Below, piece by piece: positions 1 through 17,244 of a stretch of 64,000 nt of DNA. Numbering within the stretch: position 1 is the first letter of the stretch; every line of letters starts with the position of its first letter. The translations under genes and the position numbers were made by a program. The notes beneath the pieces are model-generated. The model did not search any database and was not told the origin of the DNA. It saw only the letters and a program-made list of their open reading frames with translations. Source of the stretch: Axinella damicornis (Eukaryota > Porifera > Demospongiae > Axinellida > Axinellidae); contig OZ007507.1 in assembly GCA_963931865.1 (NCBI GenBank), positions 5,763,148 to 5,827,147 of the forward strand. Reading direction: 5' to 3'.

Positions 1-441
1 GATGTGAGCCATCACTCCAATTAATGGTCTATAGGGCTGCATGATGATTACTGTTGGACATAAAATCCAGTCAGTAGTGTCCAATCTCCGAACAAATTCC
101 AGTCAAAACCTAACAATGTTTTTCAGTTGTTATTGTAAGACCTGGATGGTCTGAGGGAAGAGTCTAGGAATGAGAACAAGAACATTGGGTACGGGAATCA
201 GACTGGAATATGGCATCCTCGTCCACTAAACATGGGGATTGATTCACCCGAAGCGCATCTGCCATTTGCTGCAGAAGCAACAAACCGTCTTCAGATACAC
301 ACACTAGACAAGAGCACAGCTCTCCTTTTTATAGAGTAGAGTACATATCATGATCAAGCACCCATATCTCGGGGACATTACAGAACAGAGGGGTGGGCGC
401 TAGATACTATAAATACTCGGACACATTACACAGTAGACATG

Positions 442-565
442 TAGCCTCGTCCCATGCACGCCTCCATGCCCAGCTTTCATCGCTTGCAGTAGAGGAAGGC
501 CCGGACAGATTTCACACGTATTGCAAGCGACAAAAGCTAGGCGTGGAGACCTGGGAACGAGGCTA
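442..565. mobile_element. TAGCC-type MITE, 124 bp
   Basis: Inverted-repeat element starting TAGCCTCGTCCC and ending GGGAACGAGGCTA. The interior also pairs (CCCAGCTTTCATCGCTTGCA against its diverged complement). It is flanked by the perfect 9-bp direct repeat GTAGACATG at 433-441 and 566-574. Confidence 0.8.
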
Positions 566-734
566 GTAGACATGTAGTCTCAGCCCACCCCAGACCCAAA
601 CCAACCCCAGCGCAGATTGCTTAGTAGTCCACGGAATTTCGGAGGGCTGGTTGATTGGCTAGTAATGACATTTGGTGACACTGTGCCGTGCACATGTGCT
701 ATTTTCTAGCCAACTGCTGTACGAGTCAACAAAG

Positions 735-1018
735 TAGTTGAGGCCGCGATTACAGCTGCATCTAGCCAACTGGGGTTCCCTACAGTGAAGTCGGAACAGC
801 TTGAAGCAGCGAGAGAGCTGATCAAGGGACAAACTGTTTGTTCGTGGTTCACTTCCGATGGACAATGGAACAGTCGCTCCGCTGTAGTGGATGCCTCCTC
901 CTTAGTACAGATCCCGAGCGGCAGTGTCAGGGGAGCTGATTGTCATTGCAGTGAACCCTCTGAAGGTGATCATGGTAGCAGGAGCACCGTTTTGCGGCAC
1001 TTATGGCTTCTGATGTAG
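735..1018 (+). pseudogene. Decayed RecQ-like helicase fragment
   Basis: A stretch reading EAAITAASSQLGFPTVKSEQ, then LEAARELIKGQ, resembles the start of RecQ-type helicases of the kind often carried by animal mobile elements. After a frame change, GELIVIAVNPLKVIM follows, resembling the helicase region after motif I. The Walker A segment between them is scrambled and no single frame spans it. It is a short broken scrap, not a gene. The match is from memory and weak. Confidence 0.3.
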
Positions 1019-1841
1019 ACCATGGACTACCGGTATCTTGTGCTGCCTGTAATATAGCCTAGAGTTGGCGTTAGATCCAAAAATCACTGTGGAAACATCA
1101 GCAGAAGCTTAGGTAGAGAACGCTTACATGTATACAACTATGTAGCAACTTGACCACACCCTCCCTCCCTGCGCGATACTGGAAGTGATCCGTGCTGGGG
1201 TTGGTTACAATGGTTAGGGTCTGGGGCCGAGACTAGTAGACAGATAGCCTCGTTCCCAGGCCTCCACCCAGATCTTGGAGAAACTTTGATTTTCCAAGGC
1301 TAGCAGACAGACACACAGTATGTAGTTACATACTACATGTACATGTGTCCACCCACCCACTGAGCAGCTACTTGTAGCTGTGAATATCAATGCTGGGCTA
1401 GCGGCTATGAATATGTACCCTGATTGTCAATGGAGTGAAAGCACACAGAAGTTGATTGCACGTCTTTACAAAGTCTACACTCAGCAATGGAAGCACACCG
1501 AAGTTCACTTCTACCAGCGCGAAACCCTTACCAAATCATTTAGCTAATTACTGCTCAAGAATTTTGTCATGGGTGGGCCCTTACTACATTCGTTTTAACC
1601 CTGTGCAACAACTTTCGTGCAAATAGGGGGGTGAGTGCTTGATATGTGGTGGACGCTTGGTAGCTTCCAGACAGTGCAGCATGCCAAAATTCTCAATTCA
1701 GAACCACAATGCACCAGAACAAACTTGGGGTATATGGACTAATACCGACAAACATGACTGTGAGTTTCTCGTTGTGTGTGGTTGGTGGAGCTGCATGGAA
1801 ATTATACAGATCCCCCTCCACAGTCTGCTGGGGAGAACTTG
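1019..1841. other. Non-coding stretch downstream of the AKR7-like gene
   Basis: No convincing exon seen, although the missing last AKR7 exon would be expected here or further left. A half copy of the TAGCC-type MITE lies at about 1244-1300 (TAGCCTCGTTCCCAGGCCTC). Confidence 0.5.
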
Positions 1842-7773
<5,932 letters not shown>

Positions 7774-7990
7774 GTGCTCCACTTTTTTTTTCCTCACTGG
7801 TGGCCACGCCCCTCGACAGGAAGCTGAGTACTAATTAGGCCCAATCACTACAAAGTGGTGCAGTATGAATTTTAATATCACAACGTGATGCCATGTAGCC
7901 CAGATCAACTAGATGGCAAGCTGCAATTTAAGTCTTGGACATTGATGTCTTGGAGATTTAGTAATGACCTGGATATTTACTAATTAGCAC

Positions 7991-8257
7991 TAGAGGCAAA
8001 ACATTTTCTCCAAAAGAAGGGATGGCCTGTCACATTCGGAATTATTCCACCCCTCGAAAAAGCTAGGAGAAATGCATTTAACCAGGCTCAGTCCCATCCC
8101 CTCCCTAAATTCTACATTTTAAATGGGATGGGACTGAGCCTGGTTAAAGGCATTTCTCCTTGTTTCTTAGCTTTTTCAAGGGGTGGAATAATTCCGAATG
8201 TGACAGGCCATCCCTAAATCATTTAAAATCTTTCAGAGAAAAATTTATTTGCCTCTA
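7991..8257. mobile_element. Foldback MITE (TAGAGGCAAA termini)
   Basis: Long inverted arms: TAGAGGCAAA, then GGGATGGCCTGTCACATTCG and CATTTAACCAGGCTCAGTCC, each recur in reverse complement on the right. The GGCCTGTC...CTCGAAAA portion resembles elements at about 24594-24785 and 34350-34530, suggesting a related family. Confidence 0.7.
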
Positions 8258-8624
8258 GCTACTACATTGATGACAGGAAAGTATGTTTGAACATGGCATG
8301 GGATATCGATCTGTCATCACAGACGATGACCAAATATGGCAACTTAAGTGGGACCACTCTCATGAATACATGGTTTGATTCACAGTACACATGCATGTAG
8401 CCTCTCTGCCCAAGTTATGTGCTGTTGCAGGTTGCATACTTATTTAGTCAAAACTTGGAAGTGAATAATCACAGCACAAGATGGATCTCAGATTACCAAA
8501 GTACGCACACACACATCCCAGGAAGTAGCTATGAGTGAGCTTGGCTGAAGCACACACACACAGTGTGAATATGCACTTGTTCATCATTTGATGCATTCTA
8601 GGTTTGTTTAGTTTCACTAGTCAA

Positions 8625-9083
8625 TTATCTGATAAAAAAGAACACAACTATACCATCATCAGTGCATAAAACAGTAAAAGACCTGAGGGCGAGCTTAAGT
8701 GCATAACGTCACATAAAAACGGCAGGAAAAAGGGTGGGAAAAAGGCGGGAAAGGCAGGAATGAAAATAATGCAGATGTAATAACTGTATAGATTATGAGT
8801 TCTTCAAAAGGTCATAGGTGGGAGGGAGCTCTTGTCTCTGTTGCATGAGCCCCTCCCCCTCAACAGAGACAAGGGCTCCCTCCCTCCCACCTATGACTAC
8901 CTTTTGAAGAACTCACAATCTATAGCATTATTTTCATTCCTGCATTTTTTCCCACCCCCTTTTCCTGCCACTTTTATGTGATGTTTTGTACTTAAGCTCA
9001 CCCTCAGGTCTTTTACTGTTTTATGCACTGATGATGGAAGTGTTGGCTACCGAAACGACTGTTTTAAAAAAAAAATCAGATAG
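8625..9083. mobile_element. PLE-derived foldback without coding content
   Basis: Two arms of about 215 bp in inverted orientation meet near 8860 (GGTGGGAGGGAG at the left, CTCCCTCCCACC at the right). The outer part of the right arm reads CACTGATGATGG...CTACCGAAACGAC, a decayed hammerhead-like motif at 9028-9059. The left arm retains only the CTGATGA part. The GGCAGGAAAAAGGGTGGG segment resembles the arms of the PLE at 6117-7096, so it is probably a non-autonomous relative. Confidence 0.6.
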
Positions 9084-10070
9084 CTATGTTGACTAGAATG
9101 TCGATCTCAACCTAGTCACACAGAACTGTTCACATTGTTTGATGCAGAGTATAGAGTAGACATGCTGAACACCATATAGCTGCAAGTGATCATGCGAACC
9201 TGCCAACATGATCTGTGCATGCGTTCAGCTCGGCTTGCCCTAGCAATGATTCATGATCATATCCATTCTGGTTTCTAGTGCAATCACTACTTGGGGTATA
9301 ATTATTATGTGATGTCCAACTTCCTCCTCAGGGCAGTGACAGTGTCCACCCTAGCTCCAGCTCACCCCTCTCAGCCTGCTGCACACATTCCTGCCTCAGA
9401 CTCTGTCTCCTCGCGCCAGACGGTCTGATCAATCTGATAGAAAAATTGGCATCCAATTCCAGCATTTAATTTGCTGGTTATTGGTAACTCATGGCCTTGG
9501 AGTCTTAAGTTATTCCTTGGTTCCATTCCAGCATGTGTTCACATATTATACTGTACAGCTGGAGCAGAGTCTGGGGATGAGGACAAGGATGATAATGAAT
9601 GAGTTCAGCAGTCTCAGCATGCACTGTCTCGTGCATTCCAGCTAGTGGTGAGACATAAATGGTTGGGACAACATCCATGTACACCATATGGCAATTGTTG
9701 CCATGTCCCTATTTAGCCACACTCCTTCCTCAGTTTTGAAGCGGAGGGTCTGAGAATGAGACCAGCCCCTATTTGAATTTTCTACTGGTCTCACAAAGGT
9801 TATTACCTGACACTACGAAAGTGTGACCACAGAGGAGGGGTCTGGCAGCGAAGGTACTCTATTCAGTGTGCAGATATTCATGATGAACAACACAATGATG
9901 TCACAACATGTCATGAAACCTATTACTGACACAAAAACAATGGAATACAATACAGGTATTATACCAATATACACCAGCTAGCTACCAATATATACAACAA
10001 TATGTCACACGTTCAAGCTAATTAAGTTAGGGGTGGTGAGTGCATGCAGTCCTGCTTCGGTTTGTAGCAT
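9084..10070. other. Non-coding stretch between foldback element and TRIM gene
   Basis: No exon recognised. The part next to 10070 is presumably 3' UTR of the TRIM-NHL gene. Confidence 0.5.
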
Positions 10071-12314
10071 TCAGAAAACATGAACTCGATTATTGTCACA
10101 ATCAGCAATATGAATGAAGCCATCTTTGTTCACATGAACAGTACGAGGGTACTCAAACTGCGCCTTTGCTACTCCCATTCGACCAAATGACTTCAAGAAC
10201 TTGCCCTCAGTACTGAACACAGATACACGGTGGTTGATACGTTCAGCTACGTATACTCGGTCACCATCGACAGCAACTCCTACGGGTTGAAACAGTTCTC
10301 CAGGACCAGTGCCTTGACTTCCAAACATTCTCAAATACTCTCCTTCTGGAGTGAACACCTGGATGCGATGGTTGTTGAAATCTGCTACATACGCAATACC
10401 ACTTGCATCAAATTCAATATTGCGAGGATAATTGAACTGTCCATTTCCAATTCCTCTACTGCCAAAACTGCAGTGAACGGTTAGGTCTGTTCTTAGAACT
10501 TGTATTCTCTCATTGTCCCGGTCACACACGTACAGTTTGCCATTCTTCTTGTTGAAGCTAATGCCAAGAGGATAGTTGAACTGCAGGGGATTACTGCCAC
10601 ATGTGCCGACTGAAGCAACAAACCTCCCATCCGAGGAAAACTTCTGAATACGGTGGTTATTAGTGTCCACTACATAGATATTGTCATCATCATCCACAGT
10701 GACACCCGCCGGATTCATGAACTGCCCCTCTGTTGAACTACGACTTCCACTGCCTAATGATTGAATCTTATCAGATTCTGGGGACAAGATAGAGATTCGG
10801 TGTCTATTCCACTCAGTAACAATAATCCGATCTTTGCTGTCAGTTGTCACACCCCATGGTGAGCTCAAACCTGGAATGACTTTGACTGGATTCCCAAGGT
10901 CTTGGAGATTTGGTCTGACAATGACAGTGTGTGGACTGCCTTTGACAATCTTTCCATTGATTTTGAGGTGCAGTTTATGTCTTCCTCTAGTGGTAGGCCG
11001 GTAGCTGACGACGTGTGTGCTCACCCCTTCCTTCTTCACGTCACATTTGGTTGCTGTGCTGCACACTAAGCTAGCACTGACATCCTGGAGTAGTGCATCG
11101 CATTCTCTGTCATACTTGTTCCTAGCATGCAGTGTGACTGTTGCTTCCTCTCTGACTGTTGCACTTTTCAGACCATCTCCAGTGGGAAAACTCTTGGTGC
11201 AGCAAACTGAGTAACGGCCTGCTACTACTTCCGGTACCTGGAGGTCCAGTGTATCATCTGTGACCAGCTGGATATCTGCCTCCTGCTGGGGAGCTAGTAT
11301 GTTGGGTTTAAACTTGGCAGTGATTTGTTCAATCTGTTTGAGTACAGGGATTTTCATTGCCAGTATCTCCCCCTTGCTGCCAGTTTTCAGACTTCCCTCC
11401 ACATAATCCAGGCAGCTACTGAGCTGGGCCTGGACTAGCTCACACTGATCCCTCTGTGCTGCCAGGCCTTTGAGCTTCTGCTGCGTGAGTTGGTGCAACT
11501 GATCAACTAGATCTGATCTCCGCTGCTCAAGGGCTTGATGCAGGTGGTCAATTTGTTTGTGGATGTCAGCTTCGACTGTCATTCTCTTATCTTCTATTTC
11601 CTTTGTTCTGGTGTCCAGTGCCTGGACTGCTTTGTTGACAGTGGCTAGCTGTTGTTTTACTGGCTGCAGTTGTGATGCTATCTCCTCCTTGTGTTTTGGG
11701 AAGGTGTCAGTGATGAGGTCATAGTTATGTCCCTGGTGGAGGCGTATGGTACAGTCGTTACATATGAGCTCTCCACATGTCTCACAGTAGATCTTGAGGA
11801 TGTTTTCTTGATGTTTTGGGCAGTACATGACCTTCTTAGTCGGAGGGACAAAATTGGCTGCCTCTTGTTGAATGTCAATGAGACTAGCTATCTGGTGGTT
11901 TGCCAACTCTTCCCAGAACTGGTGGAGTTCAGTGCACTTGTCACACACAAACTTGCCACAATCACGACAGTAACCTGTTGCTGTGGATTTTTTACATTTC
12001 TCACACTGCGTCTCTAGTGGTTTGTTCACCTTAGTGAGTGTGGCATGAATCTCAAGCAAGTGATTGATGAGGAAGGCTGTCTGCAGTCCTGAGACCCCAG
12101 TGGGGGGTAGCAAGTTGGTTCGCCGACAATTGGGACAGCACAGGGTGTGTCTGTCACGATCCTTAAGTACCAAATGTTCGAGACATTTCTTGCAGAACGT
12201 ATGGAAGCATGGCAGAAGTTTGGGATTGGTGTAGGTATCAAGACAGACGGAGCATTCCAGCTTAGCTGCGATCTTCTTTTGTGCTTCTTCCGCAACTTTC
12301 AGGGGCTCAGCCAT
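10071..12314 (-). CDS. TRIM-NHL protein (RING, two B-boxes, coiled coil, filamin, NHL propeller)
   Basis: Single coding exon of 747 aa; start chosen at ATG 12312-12314 (MAEPLKVAEE), just before the RING. The frame is open further upstream, but only through a TTG start with unrelated sequence. Domains: RING at 21-63 (C21, C24, then CFHTFCKKC and CCPNC), B-box 1 at about 104-140, B-box 2 at about 165-200 (YCPKHQENILKIYCETC), coiled coil at about 205-335, filamin-type Ig at about 375-468 and six NHL repeats from about 478 to the end. By family it should be a RING E3 ubiquitin ligase with an NHL surface for RNA or protein binding, as in TRIM2/3/32/71. The order matches TRIM2/3/71, but I cannot assign orthology. 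It is intact, without frameshifts. Three possible zinc ligands per RING half are all present. Confidence 0.93.
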   Translation of the reverse strand: MAEPLKVAEEAQKKIAAKLECSVCLDTYTNPKLLPCFHTFCKKCLEHLVLKDRDRHTLCCPNCRRTNLLPPTGVSGLQTAFLINHLLEIHATLTKVNKPLETQCEKCKKSTATGYCRDCGKFVCDKCTELHQFWEELANHQIASLIDIQQEAANFVPPTKKVMYCPKHQENILKIYCETCGELICNDCTIRLHQGHNYDLITDTFPKHKEEIASQLQPVKQQLATVNKAVQALDTRTKEIEDKRMTVEADIHKQIDHLHQALEQRRSDLVDQLHQLTQQKLKGLAAQRDQCELVQAQLSSCLDYVEGSLKTGSKGEILAMKIPVLKQIEQITAKFKPNILAPQQEADIQLVTDDTLDLQVPEVVAGRYSVCCTKSFPTGDGLKSATVREEATVTLHARNKYDRECDALLQDVSASLVCSTATKCDVKKEGVSTHVVSYRPTTRGRHKLHLKINGKIVKGSPHTVIVRPNLQDLGNPVKVIPGLSSPWGVTTDSKDRIIVTEWNRHRISILSPESDKIQSLGSGSRSSTEGQFMNPAGVTVDDDDNIYVVDTNNHRIQKFSSDGRFVASVGTCGSNPLQFNYPLGISFNKKNGKLYVCDRDNERIQVLRTDLTVHCSFGSRGIGNGQFNYPRNIEFDASGIAYVADFNNHRIQVFTPEGEYLRMFGSQGTGPGELFQPVGVAVDGDRVYVAERINHRVSVFSTEGKFLKSFGRMGVAKAQFEYPRTVHVNKDGFIHIADCDNNRVHVF

Positions 12315-13061
12315 TTCCAATCTGTTGTATGACCTGTTTGTGTACACACACCTATTAAAGTACGTACAAGGACATTGTAATACTGTAAATATTGGCACCT
12401 GCCCTTGGATGCACAGCCTTGCACTCATGCAACAACTAGCACTTAAAAATCCACACTTACCAGCGATTCCAATTGCACAGGCACTCAAATTGGTTAGCTA
12501 GCTAAATATCTCAAGCAATTAGCTCAGAAACTAAAGCACTGCTGCTCCGGTAGTAATAACAACATATATACAAGACGCCCTCTTGCCGCAGTTACAATCA
12601 GTGAAATTATCTACAGACAAGCATATTCATGAAAGTATGCATGCCGCATGTCCCACTTTACCTTATACGGTAAAGGTCAGTAATGACAACTACTATCAAA
12701 TGACACCACACGGAATGGAACATGGAACAGATGTAGGTGTGGTAATAAGGTAGTCTCAATGCCAGTCATAAGAACCTAGCTACAGAAAATGTCTGGTGGC
12801 ATAATTATAGCAGTTTTCTTGATACTCATAAAAATTCCACATGTACCTTCAGGCAGGAATTCAAGTGTAGCTACCATTGGAAATGCTGTATTGTCCATTA
12901 TGATGATGGCCCGTGCTTCCGGCTGGGCAGGAGACTATAGCACTCCTCACATATAGCTAGGCTCCAGCACATGGTTATTTTAGCCTCTATGTGGCTTCAA
13001 CATTCCATGCTACGACGCTATAGCACCCAATGTTACCAGACGGATTTTCGGTTTATACCCA
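12315..13061. other. Upstream region of the TRIM-NHL gene
   Basis: Probable 5' UTR and promoter; no known motif stands out and no exon is supported. Confidence 0.4.
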
Positions 13062-13228
13062 TTTCGTCTAATCCCATTTTGTCTAATCCCATTTCGTCTA
13101 ACAAAAGGTGCAGGTGTCCCATTTCGTCTAATTTTTTTTTGTTTTGGTACACCTCTATTGATTAGCTATACTATAAAGTCCTTTGACTGGTCACTTGAAC
13201 GTTTGGTTACCAATCGTTTGCCAACTAG

Positions 13229-13560
13229 AGCGTGTTTTTCGACTACTTCAAGACGACATGGCTCGATGGCATGTTCCCTGTTCACATGTGGAACGTGTAT
13301 GCCCTGGAAGGTCCACGCACCAACAACCACGCAGAAGGATGGCATTCGAAAGTGCGGAAACTGGCAGGAAAAGCTCATCCAAACATTTACGAAGCAGTCA
13401 CTTTGTTCCAGTCCGAGCAAACCGCCACTGAAGTCAGCATCATGCAGTTGGCAGCAGGAGGAAGTATAGAAACTATGAGAAGAGACTAATGACTATTCGG
13501 GAGACGTATGAAGCAGGAGACTACAGCCTGAGTGAACTAGTCAAGGCTTGCAGTCATTGA
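13229..13560 (+). pseudogene. MULE transposase, C-terminal fragment, frameshifted
   Basis: VFFDYFKTTWLDGMFPVHMW, then GPRTNNHAEGWHSKVRKLAG and KAHPNIYEAVTLFQSEQTATE, match the conserved end of MULE transposases (GPRTNN.EGWH...KAHPNI). Near 13466 the frame shifts, and KYRNYEKRLMTIRETYEAGD, then YSLSELVKACSH, continues to TGA at 13558-13560. An in-frame TAG lies just upstream of 13229. The catalytic core is missing because the left terminal repeat begins less than 100 bp upstream. Inactive remnant. Confidence 0.75.
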
Positions 13561-13754
13561 GTGTCCTTGTTTGTTGTTGCTGTTTTCTTTGTTGTTATAG
13601 GTGTTTGTTACTTCTGTCGCGTTGTTTTTTTTTTGTTTTGTTTTGTTTTTTTTCTTTATAATAATTTCATTGCAGCAGTGCCAGCAACAGGGGTCACATG
13701 AGTAGCAGTAAGCTAATACAGGCATGCAACCGTTACAAAATTACAAAAAATATA

Positions 13755-16559
13755 CTATAGCAGTGAGTGTTTGAATGAAGATAAAGATGAACTACTCACA
13801 GAGTCCCCAGGTAACATGTTCCACAATGATATTGCATGAGGAAAGAACGAGTGCTGGAACTGGGAAGTCCTGGAGTACAGGGGCTGGAGAAGCTGGGAGT
13901 TGTCAGATCTAGTACTGTAGCGGAGTTCTCTCAGCTTGACAGGTGCTGCAGGAAAGTCTTCCAAACCATGCATGATTTTGAATAGGTGACATAACTTGGC
14001 CTGGGAACGGCGTTCTGAGAGAGGAGGGAGTTGTAGGTGACTCAGCAGTTCATCATGCGAGAGGGACCAGTTCTTGGCACAAACTTTTAGTGCAAATCTC
14101 TGTGTTTTCTCCAGCAGATTGATATCCTTAATAAGATAAGGATCCCAGACTGCAGCCGCGTATTCGAAGTGGGGGCGAATGTAAGTCACATAGAGTTTAG
14201 TTAGGGTACCGGGAGAGGAATATCGATAGAATCGGCGATACAGTAGCCCAGTCAGTTTCCTAACTTTTGTGCTCACACGAGTTACCTGGAGGGACCAGGA
14301 CATGTCTGAGGTTAGCATGATTCCAAGGTATTTGACTGAGTTGACCTGGTTTAAGGGAGAAGTGCCCAGATACAGCGGAGGTGGGGGATTAGAGAGTGAA
14401 TGCCTGCGGGTAACAAACATCAGGCAACATTTACCAGTATGTAAAGTCAAGTAGTTGTCATCCACCCACTGAGAAATAGCTGTAACATCATCCTGAAGTA
14501 TGTTGTAGTCAGCTGGGACATAAATGGTGCGATAGAGAGTCATGTCATCAGCAAACAGGGAGATTCTGCTATATGGAGAAATTCGAGTTGCAACATCATT
14601 GATGTATGCTATAAAGAGGAGTGGGCCTAACACTGAGCCCTGCGGTACGCCGGAAATAACAGGAAGGCAGGTAGATTGCTCACCCCCAACAACAACAAGC
14701 TGAGATCTGCCCATCAGATAACTGTGAAGCCATGCAATAATTCTCGGGTCCAAATGAAGCGCAGCCAGCTTGTCCAACAGGTGAACATGCGGGACACTGT
14801 CAAAAGCTTTACATATGTCGAAGAAAATTGAGCAGACTTCGTTTCCACCATCAAGTGCCTGGGACCAGTTGTGAGTAATTGAACAGAGTGCAGAGGTGGC
14901 TGACCGATGGGACGTAAAGCCCCATTGGCATGGAGATATAGGTGCATTTTCAGCAAGGAAGTTGGAGACAACTGTGTGGACATGGCGTTCCAATACTTTA
15001 CTGACAATTGACAAAATTGGTCTGTAGTTAGAGGGGGTGGCTTTGTCACCCGATTTATGGATTGGAACTATCCTTGCAAGTTTCCAGGCTTGTGGGTAGC
15101 ATCCTGATGCTATTCAGCGGTTGAATAGCTTTGTCAGGCTGGGCGCAATGGAATAGGCAGTCGATTTCAGCATTCTGGGAGAGACACTATCGGGACCCGT
15201 TGACTTATCAACGTTGAGGGTACAGAGGAGTTCCTCGATCTCTTCCACTGTACAGAGCAGCTCTGCAGGGCAAGCATCTGGATTGCATCGAGGTAACGGA
15301 TCCCGAAGTGGCGGGAGGGCACGGTTGAAACATTCATAGAAGAAATTGTTGAGTAGTGTTGCCTTTGCCGAATTTGAAGTTACTGGTATTCCGAAGTCAT
15401 CAATTAAGGTTGGTATCGAGGAATCTTGCTTGTTGAGAAGTTTCACAGCCTTCCAGAACTCCTTTTGGCCACAAGTACCCAGTGTTTGGAAGTAAGCCAG
15501 CTTGCTTTCACTCAGCATGGTCACGACGTGGTTACGGGCCCTCTTGTATTTGGTCAAGACTTGGTTTGAGTTTGGTTTTTTCGAGGCACGAAAGAGGGCA
15601 TTTCGCCTTCTCATGGCTTGGATGATCGGCTTTGTAATCCAGGGTAAGTTTTTCCGACATCGGAGGACTGCTTGAGGTATGCAGCCCCCCATCACCTGCA
15701 TGAATCTGGTATGCCAATTTGTCCAGCAAGCATCGATGTTATTGGGCGAGAGAAGGGCATCCCAGTTAACATTTAAGATCATGGAGTTAGCAAGCTCGTA
15801 ATCAGCAAGGTCATACCGCCATATTTTCCGACAACTCCTTTTGGGATTCTTTCTGTTATCCCTGAGGGAGACTGTGAGGGAGAGACCAGAATGATCAGAA
15901 TTAGCAAGGGGAGGAATAGTTGCACAAGAAATTAACCTAGAGGGACAAGACAAAAAAATGAGATCAATTAGTGTACTAGAATTGTGAGAAAGACGGGTAG
16001 GTTCTGATACAACCTGTACAAGTGAGAGACTAGATGATATAAGCAGTAGTTTTGAGTACAAAGGGTGACTATTATCCAAAAAATTTACATTAAAATCACC
16101 TAACAGTACAAAACTATCAAAAACTGAAGGGTTTAAACTTAATAAAACTGTACAAAGAGAGTCAAAAACGTCAACATTGGAAGAAGGTGGCCGGTAAAAA
16201 AGGCTGATACAAAATTTACTGGAACTATTCAAACTAGAAACAGAAACAACAAGCAACTCAAGTTCATTGGCTCCATCTGACAAGACTTGGGACGATAAAG
16301 AAGAATGGATATACATGACAATGCCCCCACCATGACGATTTCTATCCAGCCGAAGAATTTGGTAATTTTGTATGGCAAGTTCATTGTCCGAAATCTCGTC
16401 AGATAGCCAAGACTCAACAATGCACATGACCTGAGGATTTGTGGCCTCTGCTACAGCACATAGTTCATCTAATTTAGGAAACAGACTTCTAGCATTGTAA
16501 TAAATAATGTTTAGAGGTCTAGAAGTGGGCCTGGGGTTGACTCTTGTGACAGTGTTCAC
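13755..16559 (-). pseudogene. LINE ORF2: endonuclease and reverse transcriptase, one premature stop
   Basis: A single frame of 935 codons interrupted only by TGA at 15114-15116. The N-terminal APE-type endonuclease shows IIYYNARSLFPKLDEL, VESWLSD, LLGDFNV and SDHSGLSL. The reverse transcriptase follows with KSTGPDSVSPRML, FFDICKAFDSVPH, VPQGSVLGPLLF and the catalytic SLFADDMTLY. The C-terminus has the thumb-type TKLYVTYIRPHFEYAAAVWD. These features place it in the CR1/Jockey group. The apparent start is GTG overlapping the ORF1 stop, possibly a lost ATGA start-stop overlap. Apart from the stop the frame is well preserved, so the copy is young. Confidence 0.85.
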
Positions 16560-17164
16560 TGATTCGGAGGTGACGGCGTCCCCCGCACCCCTCCTAAAAA
16601 AGGGGAAGTGGGTAGATGGTCCATTTGGGGCGGGCTTTCGGCTTGATTGTTCACCAGTTCCGGTAAAAAATTATCATTGGAGGATAGTAGTGGAGGAGTA
16701 GGCATGGAGCTCGAGGACGGTATATGGGGAGGGATTGCTGACGATGGGTGCTGCACAGAGTCAGGGGTAGATGACTCAGAGTGGTCAGGGTTAGAGAAAC
16801 GCAGGAGCGGCATGAGTTTCCAATTTGTCTGTAGTGATACTTTCCCCCATTCGTCATCAAGCTTACCCATCACAGCCTCACTACCCCTTAGCACAAACCA
16901 CCAATGCATGGGCTTAGCTCCGTCATTAGACTGTTTATACTTACGCTTGACATGGAGCTCACCCTGTGGGATGGTAGTCAACTTTGCCAGTGTGGATGAT
17001 ACGGCCGATGAGGTGGTTGTCCTTAGGGTTCCCCACATTTTCCTAGCTCCTTCCACTTTTTCCATTTGTCGTGGTGCATGCATGCGCTTACTAGGACTGT
17101 CATCAGTGGTCGTGGTTCCTCTATTCGAGCCAGGGGTCCCCTTTGGTCGAGACTGCCTCTTCAA
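16556..17164 (-). CDS. LINE ORF1-like protein
   Basis: About 200 codons, proline/serine-rich. I see no zinc knuckle or RRM. There is a possible structured core around WWFVLRGSEAVMGKLDDEWG. Position upstream of the endonuclease-RT frame suggests the ORF1 nucleic-acid chaperone. The first in-frame ATG is internal (MHAPRQ); upstream the frame is open without ATG, so the start is unknown. Its stop TGA overlaps the beginning of ORF2 (CAGTGAAC), where the second codon set starts with GTG. Confidence 0.55.
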   Translation of the reverse strand: MKRQSRPKGTPGSNRGTTTTDDSPSKRMHAPRQMEKVEGARKMWGTLRTTTSSAVSSTLAKLTTIPQGELHVKRKYKQSNDGAKPMHWWFVLRGSEAVMGKLDDEWGKVSLQTNWKLMPLLRFSNPDHSESSTPDSVQHPSSAIPPHIPSSSSMPTPPLLSSNDNFLPELVNNQAESPPQMDHLPTSPFLGGVRGTPSPPNQ

Positions 17165-17170
17165 TGCTGG

Positions 17171-17244
17171 TCCCCTCTTCGGGCGTGTCGGATGTGTGTT
17201 GTTATAGTCCCCTCTTCGGGCGTGTCGGATGTGTGTTGTTATAG
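17171..17244. repeat. Two 37-bp tandem units at the LINE 5' end
   Basis: Two identical units (17171-17207 and 17208-17244), each beginning TCCCCTCTTCGGGCGTGTCG, immediately upstream of ORF1. Repeated 5' monomers act as promoters in some LINEs; that role is inference here. Confidence 0.85.

Larger units (their letters stand above)
13620..17244 (-). mobile_element. CR1/Jockey-type LINE, nearly full length
   Basis: Non-LTR retrotransposon on the minus strand, with a 5' repeat region, ORF1, ORF2 with endonuclease and reverse transcriptase, and an A-rich 3' end near 13620-13660 (read as AAAGAAAAAAAACAAAAC on the minus strand). It sits inside the MULE. Confidence 0.8.

Noticed and set aside
9028..9060. 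Functional hammerhead ribozyme
   Set aside because: Stem II does not pair next to the core, and the cleavage triplet reads GAC, which is not NUH; at best a relic.
12315..12488. Extension of the TRIM-NHL frame upstream to 12488
   Set aside because: It would start with TTG and adds sequence unlike any TRIM; the ATG at 12312-12314 sits just before the RING.
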